A program made the position numbers and the translations under genes. Below the pieces are notes generated by a model. The model searched no databases. It was given only the letters and a program-made list of their open reading frames with translations, and was not told the DNA's origin. This document shows positions 37,511 through 46,403 of a stretch of DNA of 64,000 bases, piece by piece. The stretch lies in contig NZ_DJUR01000020.1 of NCBI RefSeq assembly GCF_002440555.1, positions 1-64,000 of the forward strand, given 5' to 3'. Source of the stretch: Aerococcus sp. UBA6277 (lineage in GTDB: Bacteria > Bacillota > Bacilli > Lactobacillales > Aerococcaceae). Position 1 is the stretch's first letter. Each line of letters opens with the position of its first letter.

Positions 37511-37936
37511 TTAGATGATGGCTAGGGCTAAGGCGACTAGGGCAGACCCAGTTCTCACATGGTTCCACCTAGACCATTGTTGGACAAAGTCAGTCCAATC
37601 GATTCGGATTTTCCGGTTAGCTAGTTGGCGGTTCAGTGGCATATTGTAGGCGATAGTTACACCGATGACGCCGACAAAATAAATCACAAAGCTCAGATAC
37701 ATTTGCCAGCCAATGGGGTTGCCTAGCAAAATCATCGCAATGAATAAAAATATCGGTGCAAAAAAACTGCCTAGAAATCGGTCGTTTTCAATCTGTTTGT
37801 TGATGTCTTGCATGATTCTTTGCCCAACGTTTCTGGCTTGTTTGCCAAGCACGGGCATGATGGTGTTGGAGAAAGAAAAATAGAAGCCTAGTTGGATGGC
37901 CAGGCAAAAGACATAAACAATTTGAAAAATAGACAT
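37511..37936 (-). CDS. DUF1772 (anthrone-oxygenase-like) membrane protein
   Basis: This 141-residue protein has four predicted membrane segments. Family marks are FSNTIMPVL, YNMPLNRQLA and the C-terminal WSRWNHVRTGSALVALALA. DUF1772 proteins are mostly of unknown role, and the anthrone oxygenase name comes from fungal relatives. The start at 37936 has AGGGGGA upstream. It is a lone minus-strand gene convergent with whiA. Confidence 0.75.
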   Translation of the reverse strand: MSIFQIVYVFCLAIQLGFYFSFSNTIMPVLGKQARNVGQRIMQDINKQIENDRFLGSFFAPIFLFIAMILLGNPIGWQMYLSFVIYFVGVIGVTIAYNMPLNRQLANRKIRIDWTDFVQQWSRWNHVRTGSALVALALAII

Positions 37937-38105
37937 ACTCGCTTTCCCCCTAACCAAAACCTAGCTACAATAGTTTTCAAATAGCTATTTTTAATAGCCT
38001 ATCATTAAGTCTATTGTACTGGAACAAGTTTCTGCTGGAAAGTGGGAGCTCGATAAATCAGGATGGGGCCAAATTTAAGTTGAGCTAGTCTAATTTGCTA
38101 CTGGA

Positions 38106-38486
38106 TTAATCTAAAATCAGGGTTTCGATATTGGCCACTAATTGTTCGTCAGGGTTTTGCGGTTGATCAACGCCGATTTTTTTACGGAGGAAAGTCACTT
38201 CAGATACTTGAACCTCAATTGTTGAAACGTTTTGACCTTGTTTGTTTTCAAACTGACGCATACGTAATTGACCAACAACCGCTAATTCATCGCCTTTTTG
38301 CATGTAGGCATCAATGAGTTTAGCCGTCCCGTTCCATGCGGTAATAGGAATAAAGTCGACATAGTCAGCCCCATCTTTCCCTTTGCGGTTAATGGCTACT
38401 GCATTATTGACCACTTGTCGATTGTTTGAAATTTCAGTTAGAGTGACTTCTCTGGCTAGACGTCCGATTAATTGCACTTGATTCAT
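38106..38486 (-). CDS. Second single-stranded DNA-binding protein (SsbB-like)
   Basis: This 126-residue protein is a single OB fold (MNQVQLIGRLAREVTLTE, VDFIPITAWNGTA, ELAVVGQLRMRQFENKQG). It lacks the acidic DDxLPF tail that housekeeping SSB uses to recruit partners. Short tailless SSBs in Firmicutes are often competence-associated SsbB. AGGAGG precedes the ATG, and a CGAATA element upstream may be a ComX box. It is divergent from the two-component system. Confidence 0.8.
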   Translation of the reverse strand: MNQVQLIGRLAREVTLTEISNNRQVVNNAVAINRKGKDGADYVDFIPITAWNGTAKLIDAYMQKGDELAVVGQLRMRQFENKQGQNVSTIEVQVSEVTFLRKKIGVDQPQNPDEQLVANIETLILD

Positions 38487-38550
38487 TTTTCATCCTCCTA
38501 ATGTTTCTGGCTCAATAGAGGTTACCCCTCCAATCTATTACATACGTATT

Positions 38551-38558
38551 TATTCGCT
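38551..38558 (-). promoter_or_regulatory. Possible com-box upstream of the ssb gene
   Basis: On the minus strand AGCGAATA shares the CGAATA core of the streptococcal com-box TACGAATA (6 of 8), 65 bp before the start. The T-rich stretch expected before it is weak. Confidence 0.25.
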
Positions 38559-38747
38559 AATTCCCCCCAAAAAGTTCACAAATTTTTGATATTTTATAAA
38601 ATTAGGGCAAAAGATAGGTAAAGATAGCCGGTCGTAATGGATTTTAGGGTACAATATAAGAGAATAGAAATGCTGCCCTAAACCACCCAATAGTAGCGCT
38701 GGACTAAATATTAAAGGAATAATTTGACTTATAAGGAGGACGAAAAC

Positions 38748-39473
38748 ATGAACATCTTGATGATTGAAGATAACGAAAGTGTTGCAGAGATGATGAGTAT
38801 GTTTTTTGAACAACAAAAAGACTGGGAAGCGACCTTTATCCAAGATGGTGAAGAAGGCTGGCAACACTATTTAGCCAACGAGGAGACCATTGAAATGGTG
38901 ATTTTGGATTTAAACTTACCAAGTAAAGATGGGATCCAAATCTGTCGTGACATCCGCCAACAAAATAAACAAGTGCCGATTATCATGTTGACTGCCCGAG
39001 ACGCAGAAAGTGAGCAAGTCCTTGGTTTAGGCCTTGGTGCAGACGATTACGTGACCAAACCCTTTGACCCAATCACCTTTATGGCCCGGATGCGTGCACT
39101 ATACCGCCGTAGCCAATTAACTGAATCTTCAGTTGAAGCCACAGAGGAAAAGGGCAAGGCGGACCAATTTGACATCCAAACAGAGTTTATCCGGATCAAC
39201 AGCCAAAACCGTGAAGCCTTCTATAACGACCAATTAATTCAACACTTAACGCCAAAAGAATTTGAAATCCTACAATTATTGGCTGGTCGTCCAAAACAAG
39301 TATTTACCCGGGAACACTTACTGACCACGCTATGGGAAGATCCATTCTACGGGGATGAGCGTACGGTAGATGCCCACATTAAAAAGCTACGTCAAAAAAT
39401 GGAAGAGTATGGGCCACAACTTATTCAAACAGTCTGGGGAGTAGGCTATAAATTCGACGAAACTGGTGTTTAA
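38748..39473 (+). CDS. OmpR-family response regulator
   Basis: This 241-residue regulator has a receiver domain with Asp54 in VILDLNLPSKDG and the conserved Lys of VTKPFDP. A winged helix (about 145-240) contains the TPKEFEIL and RTVDAHIKKLR segments. GGAGG lies before the ATG at 38748; an upstream in-frame start is less likely. The kinase gene follows after 2 nt. The signal and targets are unknown; a VanZ-like protein downstream hints at envelope function. Confidence 0.88.
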   Translation: MNILMIEDNESVAEMMSMFFEQQKDWEATFIQDGEEGWQHYLANEETIEMVILDLNLPSKDGIQICRDIRQQNKQVPIIMLTARDAESEQVLGLGLGADDYVTKPFDPITFMARMRALYRRSQLTESSVEATEEKGKADQFDIQTEFIRINSQNREAFYNDQLIQHLTPKEFEILQLLAGRPKQVFTREHLLTTLWEDPFYGDERTVDAHIKKLRQKMEEYGPQLIQTVWGVGYKFDETGV

Positions 39474-39475
39474 CA

Positions 39476-40918
39476 ATGAAATTGAACTTCTTTTACCAAC
39501 AAATCCTCAGCTTTCTAGTGGTTATTGGAATGACCATAGTAGCCATGGGGGTGACTTTGTTTTCTTTTTCTAGGGACCAAGTGCTCCTACGGCAAGAACA
39601 ACAATTGAATGACATTGCCCAATTTATTTCAGGGCAGACCATTTCAACGGAATTCTTAACTTCAATGGAACCCTTACTCCAGTCGTCCAATATGAAATTA
39701 TTATACTTCAATGCGGACAATAAATTGATTTATCCACTCGATGAAGCGGAGACTATTCCAAACAATCAGTTGACTGATGAAGAATTGAAGTCCCTTGAAA
39801 ATGGTCACGATTTGAATTTACGGACCTTTGAAATGGGCTTTACGGAAAAAGACGGAGATGCTTTAGCAATCTTCATGCCGCTGACCAATGCGGAAGACCA
39901 GACCTTTGCGGGTTACTTAGTCATTGGGGTGCCTTCTAGCAAATCCGATGCGATCATTGATAATCTGGTGCAAAATGTGGTCAAAGGCATTATGATTGCC
40001 TTGATTATAGCGGTCATTTTTTCAGTCATTATTGCGGGCTATCAAAATAAACGGATTCGCCGGATCCAAGAGGCCACTCAAAAAATTGCCCAAGGTGATT
40101 ATTCCGTTCGTTTAGAGGTTAATAATATTGATGAATTTGACGATTTAGCCAAAGATTTTAACCAAATGGCGGTTGCCTTAGGGGAGGCTGAAGTGGAAAT
40201 CGACCGGCAAGAAAACATCCGCCGTCAATTGATGATGGATGTGGCCCACGAAATCCGGACCCCACTAACGACTATGATTGGTTTATTGGAAGGATTAAGA
40301 CAAAAAGTTTTGCCAGAAAATAAAATCGACCGGTCTGTGGACTTGATGTACAAGGAAGCTAATCGCTTAAATCGTCTAGTCAACGAAAACTTGGACATTG
40401 AAAAAATCCGGTCTAATGAAATCGTATTGAAGAAATCAAAATTCAATGCAGCCGAAGTATTAAGGGATATTTCATTGCAATTATCAGAAACAGCCAAAGC
40501 TAAGCACACCAAGTTTGAATTAGATATGCCAGACGAAGTGCCAATTTATGCTGATTATGACCGGTTCCACCAAATTATCTTCAATATCACCCAAAATGCG
40601 GTACAATTTACCGATTATGGCGAAATTTTTATGTCCAGCGCCTTTCAAGATGGGGAAACTTATATTAAAATAAAAGATTCAGGTATGGGCATGACGAAAG
40701 AACAAGTCGAAAATATCTGGGAGCGATTCTATAAAGCAGATATATCCCGGAAAAATAACGAATTCGGTGAATCTGGCTTAGGTTTATCGATTGTTAAACA
40801 ACTCGTTGAACTACATCAAGCCACTATCCATGTGGAAAGTGAAGCTGGGGTTGGGACAATATTTACCCTAGTATTTTACGACCGTGAAACACTAGCAGAA
40901 AAAAATAAGGTCGACTAG
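39476..40918 (+). CDS. Sensor histidine kinase (HAMP type)
   Basis: This 480-residue kinase has TM1 (about 8-30), an extracellular sensor domain (about 31-165), and TM2 (about 166-190). HAMP follows, with the EATQKIAQGDYSVRL segment. The dimerisation helix has His258 in DVAHEIRTPLTTMIG. The ATPase domain has N-box NITQNAVQF, DSGMGM and GLGLSIV. It is paired with the preceding regulator. The ligand cannot be inferred. Confidence 0.88.
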   Translation: MKLNFFYQQILSFLVVIGMTIVAMGVTLFSFSRDQVLLRQEQQLNDIAQFISGQTISTEFLTSMEPLLQSSNMKLLYFNADNKLIYPLDEAETIPNNQLTDEELKSLENGHDLNLRTFEMGFTEKDGDALAIFMPLTNAEDQTFAGYLVIGVPSSKSDAIIDNLVQNVVKGIMIALIIAVIFSVIIAGYQNKRIRRIQEATQKIAQGDYSVRLEVNNIDEFDDLAKDFNQMAVALGEAEVEIDRQENIRRQLMMDVAHEIRTPLTTMIGLLEGLRQKVLPENKIDRSVDLMYKEANRLNRLVNENLDIEKIRSNEIVLKKSKFNAAEVLRDISLQLSETAKAKHTKFELDMPDEVPIYADYDRFHQIIFNITQNAVQFTDYGEIFMSSAFQDGETYIKIKDSGMGMTKEQVENIWERFYKADISRKNNEFGESGLGLSIVKQLVELHQATIHVESEAGVGTIFTLVFYDRETLAEKNKVD

Positions 40919-40959
40919 GATTTAACCTATCCGACTGGTAACAAAAGGATTGAAACAAG

Positions 40960-41610
40960 ATGTATTTTTTAGGGCCGTTACTTACATGGCTAGAAGACAT
41001 TTCTGCAGGAAGAATTTTAAATTTCCATTTAGTAGAGTTGTCATTGTTTAGTTTGGATAAAACCATTCTATATATGATTGCGTTACTGATTATTCAAGCA
41101 GGAATCATTTTCTATAAACGGTCTAAGAATACAGATTATTCGATTGACTGGTTTAGAGAAGTAATCAAATTTACCTTTGCCACATATTTAATATTGTTGG
41201 TACATTTAACCGTACTACGTTATGATTGGCAATGGTGGCAGGCGTCCTTTAATTTTGAACGGTCGCTGGATGAACTAAATTGGGTACCACTGGTTGATAC
41301 TATTAAGTTAAGAAATGGGTCCGCATTTTCCTTCTGGTATAACTTCTTTGGAAATGTTGTTTGGTTCTTTCCATTTGGAATGATGTTCCCCTATATTTTT
41401 AAGATGAAGCGTGCCTTCTTCATCACTTTACTTTGGGGATTGTTATTTTCCGTATCAATTGAAACCATGCAATTTTATTTAGAAACAGGCGTGAGTCATA
41501 TAGATGACGTCATCTTTAATGGCGCAGGGGTAATTATCGGTTATCTGATCTATGACATTTTGAAAATCAGCAACAGGTACATAAAAGGGAGAAAAAATAC
41601 AAATGGCTAA
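40960..41610 (+). CDS. VanZ-like membrane protein
   Basis: This 216-residue protein has about five membrane segments and the VanZ-family stretch NWVPLVDTI...GNVVWFFPFGMMFPYIF, followed by ETMQFYLETGVSHIDDVIFNGAGVIIGY. VanZ of Tn1546 gives low-level teicoplanin resistance, but chromosomal homologues are usually of unknown role. It starts 41 bp after the kinase and overlaps the next gene by 8 nt. Confidence 0.85.
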   Translation: MYFLGPLLTWLEDISAGRILNFHLVELSLFSLDKTILYMIALLIIQAGIIFYKRSKNTDYSIDWFREVIKFTFATYLILLVHLTVLRYDWQWWQASFNFERSLDELNWVPLVDTIKLRNGSAFSFWYNFFGNVVWFFPFGMMFPYIFKMKRAFFITLLWGLLFSVSIETMQFYLETGVSHIDDVIFNGAGVIIGYLIYDILKISNRYIKGRKNTNG

Positions 41611-42823
41611 AAAAAACACACAATTACCAAAAAAGGAACTACGTAAATGGGCAACCACCCAAGTGAAAAAAGGACAAATCCTTTTAACTGAAAAAGACTT
41701 CGTTAATCCACCATCATTTACTGAAGGTGAACTAGTCGAAATCATCGGAATCGACCACGAATTCCTAGGCTACGGCTACATGGCCAAACAACATAAAGGT
41801 GTGGGTTGGATCCTAACAACTGACCAAAACGCTGACACAGGCTTACTTGGTGACCTTGATTTCGTACAAGCGAAATTACAAGAAGCCAAGAACCAACGCC
41901 AGGCCCTATTAATCGACGACATGACTACTGCCTTCCGTATTTTCAACGGTGAAGGTGACGGCATCGGCGGTTTCACAATCGACTGGTACGCAGGTTACGC
42001 CCTGATTCAATGGTATTCAGAAGGGATTTACCGCTATAAAGACATTATCCTTGAAGCCCTAAACAACGTATTCCCAGAACTTAAAGGCATTGTTGGGAAA
42101 AACAGATTCAACTTAGACGGTACAGGCAGCGCCAAGCAATCAGAAGTTTTAGCAGGCGACATTCCTGAAACCTTAACCATCCAAGAAAACGGCGTAAATT
42201 ACATCGTTCGCCTTGATGATGGTTGGATGACAGGGATTTTCTTAGACCAACGTAACGTTCGTAACTACATTCAAACTGAAATTGCACCAGGCAAATCATT
42301 GCTGAACTTGTTCTCATACACAGGGGCCTTCTCTGTCGCTGCAGCACTAGGTGGGGCAGCTGAAACGATGAGTGTTGATGTGGCAAAACGAAGCCTACAA
42401 TTAACTCAAGAGCAGTTCCAAGCCAACGGTTTAGAAATCGGTGACCAACATAAAGTCCGCGTGATGGATGTATTCAACTACTTAGATTATGCAAAAACAC
42501 ATGATCTACGTTTTGACATCGTGGTTCTTGACCCACCTTCATTCTCACGTACGAAAAAACACACTTTCCAAGCCAGCAAAGACTACCGGGACTTAGTTGC
42601 TTCAGCTTTAACTATCTTAAATACTGGTGGTTACCTTGTCAGTTCAACAAATGCCGCAAACATGACCAAAGAAGATTTCATTAAACAAATTGGTGAAGGT
42701 TCAGATGACGCACGCGTGGACATCATGCCAGTAGCTGACTTTGGCTTACCAGTAGACTTCCCGGCACCAAAAGGTAACCCGGAAAGTGACTACCTAAAAG
42801 TAGAAATCTTCCAAAAATTATAA
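41603..42823 (+). CDS. RlmI-like 23S rRNA (cytosine-5) methyltransferase
   Basis: This 406-residue S-adenosylmethionine-dependent methyltransferase has an N-terminal PUA domain (about 18-95). An EEHUD/THUMP-like middle follows. The Rossmann catalytic domain has LLNLFSYTGAFSVAAALGG and VVLDPPSFSR. The family contains E. coli RlmI (m5C1962). It starts inside the VanZ-like gene, so the two are co-transcribed. Confidence 0.85.
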   Translation: MAKKNTQLPKKELRKWATTQVKKGQILLTEKDFVNPPSFTEGELVEIIGIDHEFLGYGYMAKQHKGVGWILTTDQNADTGLLGDLDFVQAKLQEAKNQRQALLIDDMTTAFRIFNGEGDGIGGFTIDWYAGYALIQWYSEGIYRYKDIILEALNNVFPELKGIVGKNRFNLDGTGSAKQSEVLAGDIPETLTIQENGVNYIVRLDDGWMTGIFLDQRNVRNYIQTEIAPGKSLLNLFSYTGAFSVAAALGGAAETMSVDVAKRSLQLTQEQFQANGLEIGDQHKVRVMDVFNYLDYAKTHDLRFDIVVLDPPSFSRTKKHTFQASKDYRDLVASALTILNTGGYLVSSTNAANMTKEDFIKQIGEGSDDARVDIMPVADFGLPVDFPAPKGNPESDYLKVEIFQKL

Positions 42824-42904
42824 TAAGCATTCAGTCATTGCTAGATTTGTAATCAGAACGTAGGGAATATGGATGTCTATGCGTTTGAAGAGAGCTCAAC
42901 TAGT

Positions 42905-43006
42905 AGTGGGACCGCCCTCAGAAAAAATTTCTGAGGGCTTTTCTGACGACTCATTCTGGACGTCGGCTCTCGCACCTTGGAGTCTTCACTGTTAAGGCAT
43001 GCTAGG
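42905..43006 (+). repeat. Dispersed intergenic repeat, copy 2 (with hairpin)
   Basis: It matches 201-320 in inverted orientation, including both ends. The stem GCCCTCAGAAA/TTTCTGAGGGC differs from copy 1 by a T-A to C-G pair swap. It lies about 80 nt after the methyltransferase stop and is followed by TTTTC, so it may serve as a terminator. The remaining 43007-43385 has no gene. It includes two AAATGACTCA copies (about 43208 and 43240) that may be remnants of a transposon end. Confidence 0.7.
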
Positions 43007-43385
43007 AAAGCTTCATCCTTTGGCTAGAAAGACACTATCATTTGATTAAGCTTGAAGGTAAAATTACTCATAAAAGTTTCAATTAAAATATAATTTGTAG
43101 AAAATTACCTGCTCAAAAATTTTGAAGCGCGTTTTGGCTTGCGAACTTTTGTGCATCATTAGAAAGTACCGGGTAAAATTAATGGCCAGAGATTGTTGTC
43201 GGTTAAATGACTCAATTCTTGACCAATTTCAATTCTCGTAAAATGACTCATCAGCTTCAAATCCGGAAGCCCTTTTGCCAAAAAATGAGATAGTGATATA
43301 AATGTCAGTATTGTGCTAGAAATGGTAGTATGTAATTATAACAATATAAATAACTGAAAAAACACAACAGAAAGTAGGAATTTGA

Positions 43386-44501
<1,116 letters not shown>

Positions 44502-44507
44502 TGAAAA

Positions 44508-45341
44508 TTGACTTTAGAAATGATTGCTAGCAATCGTGCCTTTGGCGGTGAACACCGTAAATACCGCCATTTCTCAAATACCTTACAATGCGACATGACT
44601 TTTAGTCTATTCTTGCCCTCTAATGAAAAGGGGCAAGAAATCCCACTCGTTTGGTTTTTATCTGGTTTAACTTGTACGGACGATAACTTTAGTCAAAAAA
44701 GTGGTTTCCAAAGATTAGCTGAAAAAGAGCAAGTAGCTGTTTTGATTCCAGATACATCACCACGCGGAGACGATGTTGCCGATGACGACGCTTATGACCT
44801 TGGTCAAGGGGCAGGATTCTATTTGAACGCCACACAAGAACCATGGGCCAACCATTACAAGATGTATGATTATCTTGTGGATGAATTGGGGCTAATCGCA
44901 GCCGATTTAATCCCTCATTATTCGGGTCAAGAAAGTATCATGGGCCATTCAATGGGTGGACACGGTGCCTTAGTTATTGGCTTGAAAAACGCCGACCGCT
45001 TTAAAGCAATCTCTGCCTTTGCACCAATTCTAAGCCCAAGCCAAGTGCCGTGGGGAATCAAAGCCTTCACGACTTATCTTGGTGAAAATCAAGACGCTTG
45101 GAAAGAATGGGACGCTACAGAACTGATTAAAGACGTTGACGCGCCATCAATTCTAATCACCCAAGGTAGCCAAGATGAATTCTATCCAGAACAATTAGAC
45201 GAAAGCCATTTCCTCAAAAACGCCGAGGAAAATGGTCAAGTAGTCAATTACCAAAAAGTAGCAGGCTATGACCATAGCTATTACTTCATCGCAACATTCT
45301 TAGAAGAACACTTCGCCTTCCACAAACAACATTTAAAATAA
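44508..45341 (+). CDS. frmB: S-formylglutathione hydrolase
   Basis: This 277-residue esterase-D-type alpha/beta hydrolase completes formaldehyde detoxification to formate. The nucleophile elbow is GHSMGGHGAL. The oxyanion region is LSGLTCTDDNF. The late Asp and His of the triad fall near TQGSQDEFYPEQ and YDHSYYF. It starts with TTG 6 nt after frmA; the ribosome site GGGGAG lies at the end of frmA. Confidence 0.92.
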   Translation: MTLEMIASNRAFGGEHRKYRHFSNTLQCDMTFSLFLPSNEKGQEIPLVWFLSGLTCTDDNFSQKSGFQRLAEKEQVAVLIPDTSPRGDDVADDDAYDLGQGAGFYLNATQEPWANHYKMYDYLVDELGLIAADLIPHYSGQESIMGHSMGGHGALVIGLKNADRFKAISAFAPILSPSQVPWGIKAFTTYLGENQDAWKEWDATELIKDVDAPSILITQGSQDEFYPEQLDESHFLKNAEENGQVVNYQKVAGYDHSYYFIATFLEEHFAFHKQHLK

Positions 45342-45350
45342 CATAACAAT

Positions 45351-45398
45351 GACGTCCCTTGAAGTAGACTTGAACAAGCTACTTTAGGGGCGTTTTTT
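45351..45398 (+). terminator. Terminator after frmAB
   Basis: ACGTCCCTTGAAGTAG pairs imperfectly with GCTACTTTAGGGGCGT, followed by TTTTTT. Confidence 0.85.
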
Positions 45399-45519
45399 GA
45401 TTGGGAAAAAGAGGGGCTAGCTCAAATCGGACGGATGAATAATCGTTAAACAGAAAGAATCAATATGATAAGACAACCTCAAAACGCATCCCAACCGGCA
45501 AACCACCCCGGGGATTGAA

Positions 45520-45590
45520 CGAAATATTTAATTTAAAAATCATAAAATTCATGAGATCGTATTTTTTGATAACTTAAATTAAATGTTTCG
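45520..45590 (+). promoter_or_regulatory. 17-bp inverted repeat upstream of the ABC transporter
   Basis: CGAAATATTTAATTTAA (45520-45536) is the reverse complement of 45574-45590 at 16 of 17 positions, with 37 bp between. It ends 5 bp before a candidate -35 (TTGATT at 45596; -10 TATGAT at 45620, 18-bp spacer), so it may be an operator. Confidence 0.5.
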
Positions 45591-45691
45591 ATTCTTTGAT
45601 TTTGCCTGACCAAATAGTATATGATTAAAAGGAATTGGGCGAAAAGACGAAGAATTAGGGTAATTTAAAAAGGAAAGTATGGTGTTGTATA

Positions 45692-46393
45692 GTGGCTTAC
45701 ATTCACTTAAAGGATGTTGTAAAACAATACGGAACAGGGAATACCGCAATTTTAGCCAATGACCACGTAAATTTAGAAATTGAAGAAGGGGAATTTGTTG
45801 TCATTCTAGGCCCTTCTGGTGCTGGGAAATCAACGCTTTTAAATATTCTAGGTGGGATGGATGCAGTCACTTCGGGTGAAGTTTTAGTAGCGGATAAAAA
45901 CATCGCTTCATATGACGAGAAAGGGTTAACCGAATACCGGCGTGACGAAGTGGGCTTCATTTTCCAAAACTATAACTTAATCCCTAACTTAACGGCTATT
46001 GAAAATGTAGAGGTGTCTGAAGAAATTTCGGATAATTCATTAGCGGCCAAGGATGCATTGCAAGGAGTTGGCTTATACCACCGCAAGGACAATTTCCCCT
46101 CACAATTATCAGGTGGGGAACAGCAACGTGTATCGATCGCCCGTGCGATTGCGAAAAATCCAAAGTTATTACTATGTGATGAACCAACGGGTGCTTTAGA
46201 TTATGAAACTGGGAAAAAGGTGTTAGGATTCTTACAAGATTTAACCAATGAACAGGGGACAACTGTTGTTGTCATCACCCATAACCAGGCGATTGCACCG
46301 ATGGCTGACCGTGTCATCAAAATCAATGATGGCACTGTCTCGTCACAGGAATTAAATGCACAACCAATGCCAATTCAAGATATTGAATGGTAG
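45692..46393 (+). CDS. ABC transporter ATP-binding protein (MacB/LolD type)
   Basis: This 233-residue ATPase has Walker [10 protein letters not shown] near residue 38, Q-loop [12 protein letters not shown], signature LSGGEQQR and Walker [13 protein letters not shown]. It starts with GTG at 45692, the first in-frame start; the ribosome site is weak. It pairs with the FtsX-type permease that begins 11 nt later. Such pairs usually export peptides or sense antimicrobial peptides. Confidence 0.9.
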   Translation: MAYIHLKDVVKQYGTGNTAILANDHVNLEIEEGEFVVILGPSGAGKSTLLNILGGMDAVTSGEVLVADKNIASYDEKGLTEYRRDEVGFIFQNYNLIPNLTAIENVEVSEEISDNSLAAKDALQGVGLYHRKDNFPSQLSGGEQQRVSIARAIAKNPKLLLCDEPTGALDYETGKKVLGFLQDLTNEQGTTVVVITHNQAIAPMADRVIKINDGTVSSQELNAQPMPIQDIEW

Positions 46394-46403
46394 GTGGTGC
46401 TTG

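Noticed and set aside
40960-41610. A glycopeptide-resistance cluster (VanZ-like gene next to a two-component system)
   Set aside because: No vanH, vanA or vanX-type genes are present. VanZ-like proteins are common chromosomal membrane proteins.
42108-42386. Minus-strand frame within the RlmI-like gene
   Set aside because: It is the antisense of a conserved methyltransferase domain, with no start signal.
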